A stretch of 14,474 nucleotides of DNA from an uncultured Dorea sp. (GTDB taxonomy: Bacteria > Bacillota > Clostridia > Lachnospirales > Lachnospiraceae), in contig CAJUAM010000054.1 in the NCBI GenBank assembly GCA_910584615.1, positions 1 to 14,474 on the forward strand, written 5' to 3'. Each line of letters begins with the position of its first letter. Position 1 is the first letter of the stretch. The notes beneath the pieces are model-generated. The model searched no databases, was not told the origin of the DNA, and saw nothing but the letters and a program-made list of their open reading frames with translations. Shown in pieces: positions 13,266 to 14,474 of this stretch. Position numbers and translations under genes: made by a program.

Positions 13266-14453
13266 TTACTCAATAATCTTAGCAACTGTACCAGAACCTA
13301 CTGTACGGCCACCCTCACGGATAGCGAAACGAAGACCCTGCTCCATAGCTACCGGATGAATCAGCTCTGCTGTAATCTCTACGTTATCACCAGGCATACA
13401 CATCTCAATACCCTCTGGAAGGTTACAAACACCTGTTACGTCTGTTGTTCTGAAATAGAACTGCGGACGATAGTTGTTGAAGAATGGTGTATGACGGCCA
13501 CCTTCATCTTTTGTCAATACATAAACCTGTCCTGTGAACTTTGTATGACATGTTACAGAACCTGGTTTAACAAGACACTGTCCTCTCTCAATATCTGTTC
13601 TCTGAACACCACGAAGAAGAGCACCGATATTGTCTCCAGCCTGAGCCTCGTCAAGAAGTTTACGGAACATCTCAACACCTGTAACAACAGTTTTTCTCTT
13701 ATCCTCATGGATACCGATGATCTCTACTTCATCATTAACATGAAGAGTACCACGCTCTACTCTACCTGTAGCAACTGTTCCACGGCCTGTGATAGAGAAT
13801 ACGTCCTCTACCGGCATAAGGAACGGCTGATCTGTAGCACGCTGCGGATCCGGAACGAAAGAATCAACTGTATCCATAAGTTCCATGATCTTGTCGCCCC
13901 ACTCACTCTTCGGATCCTCAAGAGCTTTCAGCGCAGAACCCTGAATGATCGGGCAGCCTTCAAATTCATACTCTTCAAGAACTTCTGTAATCTCCATCTC
14001 TACTAATTCAAGAAGCTCTTCATCATCTACCATATCACACTTATTCATAAATACTACGATATAAGGTACACCTACCTGACGGGACAGAAGAATGTGCTCT
14101 TTTGTCTGAGCCATAACACCGTCTGTAGCAGCTACTACAAGAATAGCGCCGTCCATCTGAGCTGCACCAGTGATCATATTCTTAACGTAGTCAGCATGTC
14201 CCGGGCAGTCAACGTGAGCATAGTGACGGTTAGCTGTCTCATACTCAACGTGAGCTGTAGAAATTGTGATTCCACGCTCTCTCTCTTCCGGAGCTTTATC
14301 AATGTTATCGAATGCTACTGCTGCGTTACCTTCTACTCTCTCAGACAGAACTTTTGTGATCGCTGCTGTAAGAGTTGTCTTACCATGGTCAACGTGGCCA
14401 ATGGTACCAATATTACAATGTGGTTTAGTTCTTTCAAATTTAGCTTTTGCCAT
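13266..14453 (-). CDS. tuf: Translation elongation factor Tu
   Basis: This complete 395-residue EF-Tu is of normal bacterial length. It is the GTPase that delivers aminoacyl-tRNA to the ribosome in the cytoplasm. The G motifs are intact: GHVDHGKT (19-26), the switch region ERGITIST (60-67), DCPGH (83-87), NKCD (138-141) and SALK (174-177). Domain 2 begins around residue 205 with the PVEDVFSITGRGTVATGRVE stretch. Domain 3 follows and ends TVGSGTVAKIIE. The ATG at 14453 has AAGGAGG (14463-14469) 9 nt upstream. Nothing further upstream is in the window; in many Firmicutes tuf follows fusA in the str operon, which would explain the absence of a local promoter. The gene marks this end as core chromosome, in contrast to the accessory catabolic operon. 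It ends at the terminator 13218-13246. Confidence 0.99.
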   Translation of the reverse strand: MAKAKFERTKPHCNIGTIGHVDHGKTTLTAAITKVLSERVEGNAAVAFDNIDKAPEERERGITISTAHVEYETANRHYAHVDCPGHADYVKNMITGAAQMDGAILVVAATDGVMAQTKEHILLSRQVGVPYIVVFMNKCDMVDDEELLELVEMEITEVLEEYEFEGCPIIQGSALKALEDPKSEWGDKIMELMDTVDSFVPDPQRATDQPFLMPVEDVFSITGRGTVATGRVERGTLHVNDEVEIIGIHEDKRKTVVTGVEMFRKLLDEAQAGDNIGALLRGVQRTDIERGQCLVKPGSVTCHTKFTGQVYVLTKDEGGRHTPFFNNYRPQFYFRTTDVTGVCNLPEGIEMCMPGDNVEITAELIHPVAMEQGLRFAIREGGRTVGSGTVAKIIE

Positions 14454-14474
14454 TATGAATATCCTCCTTAATTT

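Noticed and set aside
13197..14006. Plus-strand open frame of 269 codons opposite tuf
   Set aside because: It runs antisense through the strongly codon-biased EF-Tu gene, has a Cys/Thr/Leu-rich composition typical of a reversed frame, and has no ribosome binding site at its start. The long tail opposite tuf at 14094-14471 is the same kind of artefact.
1..14474. Insertion sequences, CRISPR arrays, tRNA or rRNA genes, riboswitches and attachment sites
   Set aside because: No transposase or integrase, spaced direct repeats, recognisable tRNA or rRNA, or riboswitch-like leader was seen. The operon may still be accessory, but its boundaries show no mobility mark.

Overview
The window looks like chromosomal DNA of a low-to-moderate GC Gram-positive anaerobe of the class Clostridia, most likely a Lachnospiraceae gut bacterium. 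The grounds are the strong AGGAGG-type ribosome binding sites, the clostridial-looking EF-Tu, the lipoprotein signal sequence and the gene families present. No search could be run, so family assignments rest on motifs and remembered sequences.

Layout. Positions 1-265 (minus) hold the N-terminal part of a lipoprotein gene whose 3' end lies outside the window. A 25-bp perfect hairpin (486-539) separates it from a tightly packed nine-gene operon on the minus strand (9452 down to 616). In transcription order the operon encodes: a FrlB-like SIS-domain sugar-amine-phosphate deglycase; a YtcJ-like amidohydrolase; a FrlD-like PfkB kinase; an NhaC-family transporter; a second FrlD-like kinase; an amidohydrolase-2 family hydrolase; a YjbQ/UPF0047 protein; a degenerate FrlC-like TIM-barrel protein; and an intact FrlC-like epimerase. 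All gaps are under 20 bp or are overlaps, so this is very probably one transcript. A 434-bp AT-rich divergent control region (9453-9886) follows. Then come two tandem GntR/UTRA regulators on the plus strand (9887-11339), a hairpin between convergent genes (11391-11447), a methyl-accepting chemotaxis protein (11464-13140, minus), a terminator (13218-13246) and tuf, encoding EF-Tu (13266-14453, minus).

How it fits together. The kinase, deglycase, epimerase and GntR/UTRA regulator set is that of the E. coli frl (fructoselysine) system: take up an Amadori-type sugar-amine, phosphorylate it at C6, and split it to a hexose 6-phosphate plus the free amine. This version is expanded. Kinase and epimerase families are doubled, the usual amino-acid-type permease is replaced by an NhaC-family carrier, and two amidohydrolase-superfamily proteins and a YjbQ protein are added. 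Two of the nine proteins, the second FrlC paralogue and the YtcJ-like protein, lack several expected metal ligands. The substrate is therefore probably not, or not only, fructoselysine. The divergent region carries five exact TATACCA words and one perfect TGGTATA-C-TATACCA palindrome. The TGGTATA word overlaps the -10 box of the operon promoter and of one candidate regulator promoter, which suggests both units are controlled by the GntR/UTRA proteins.
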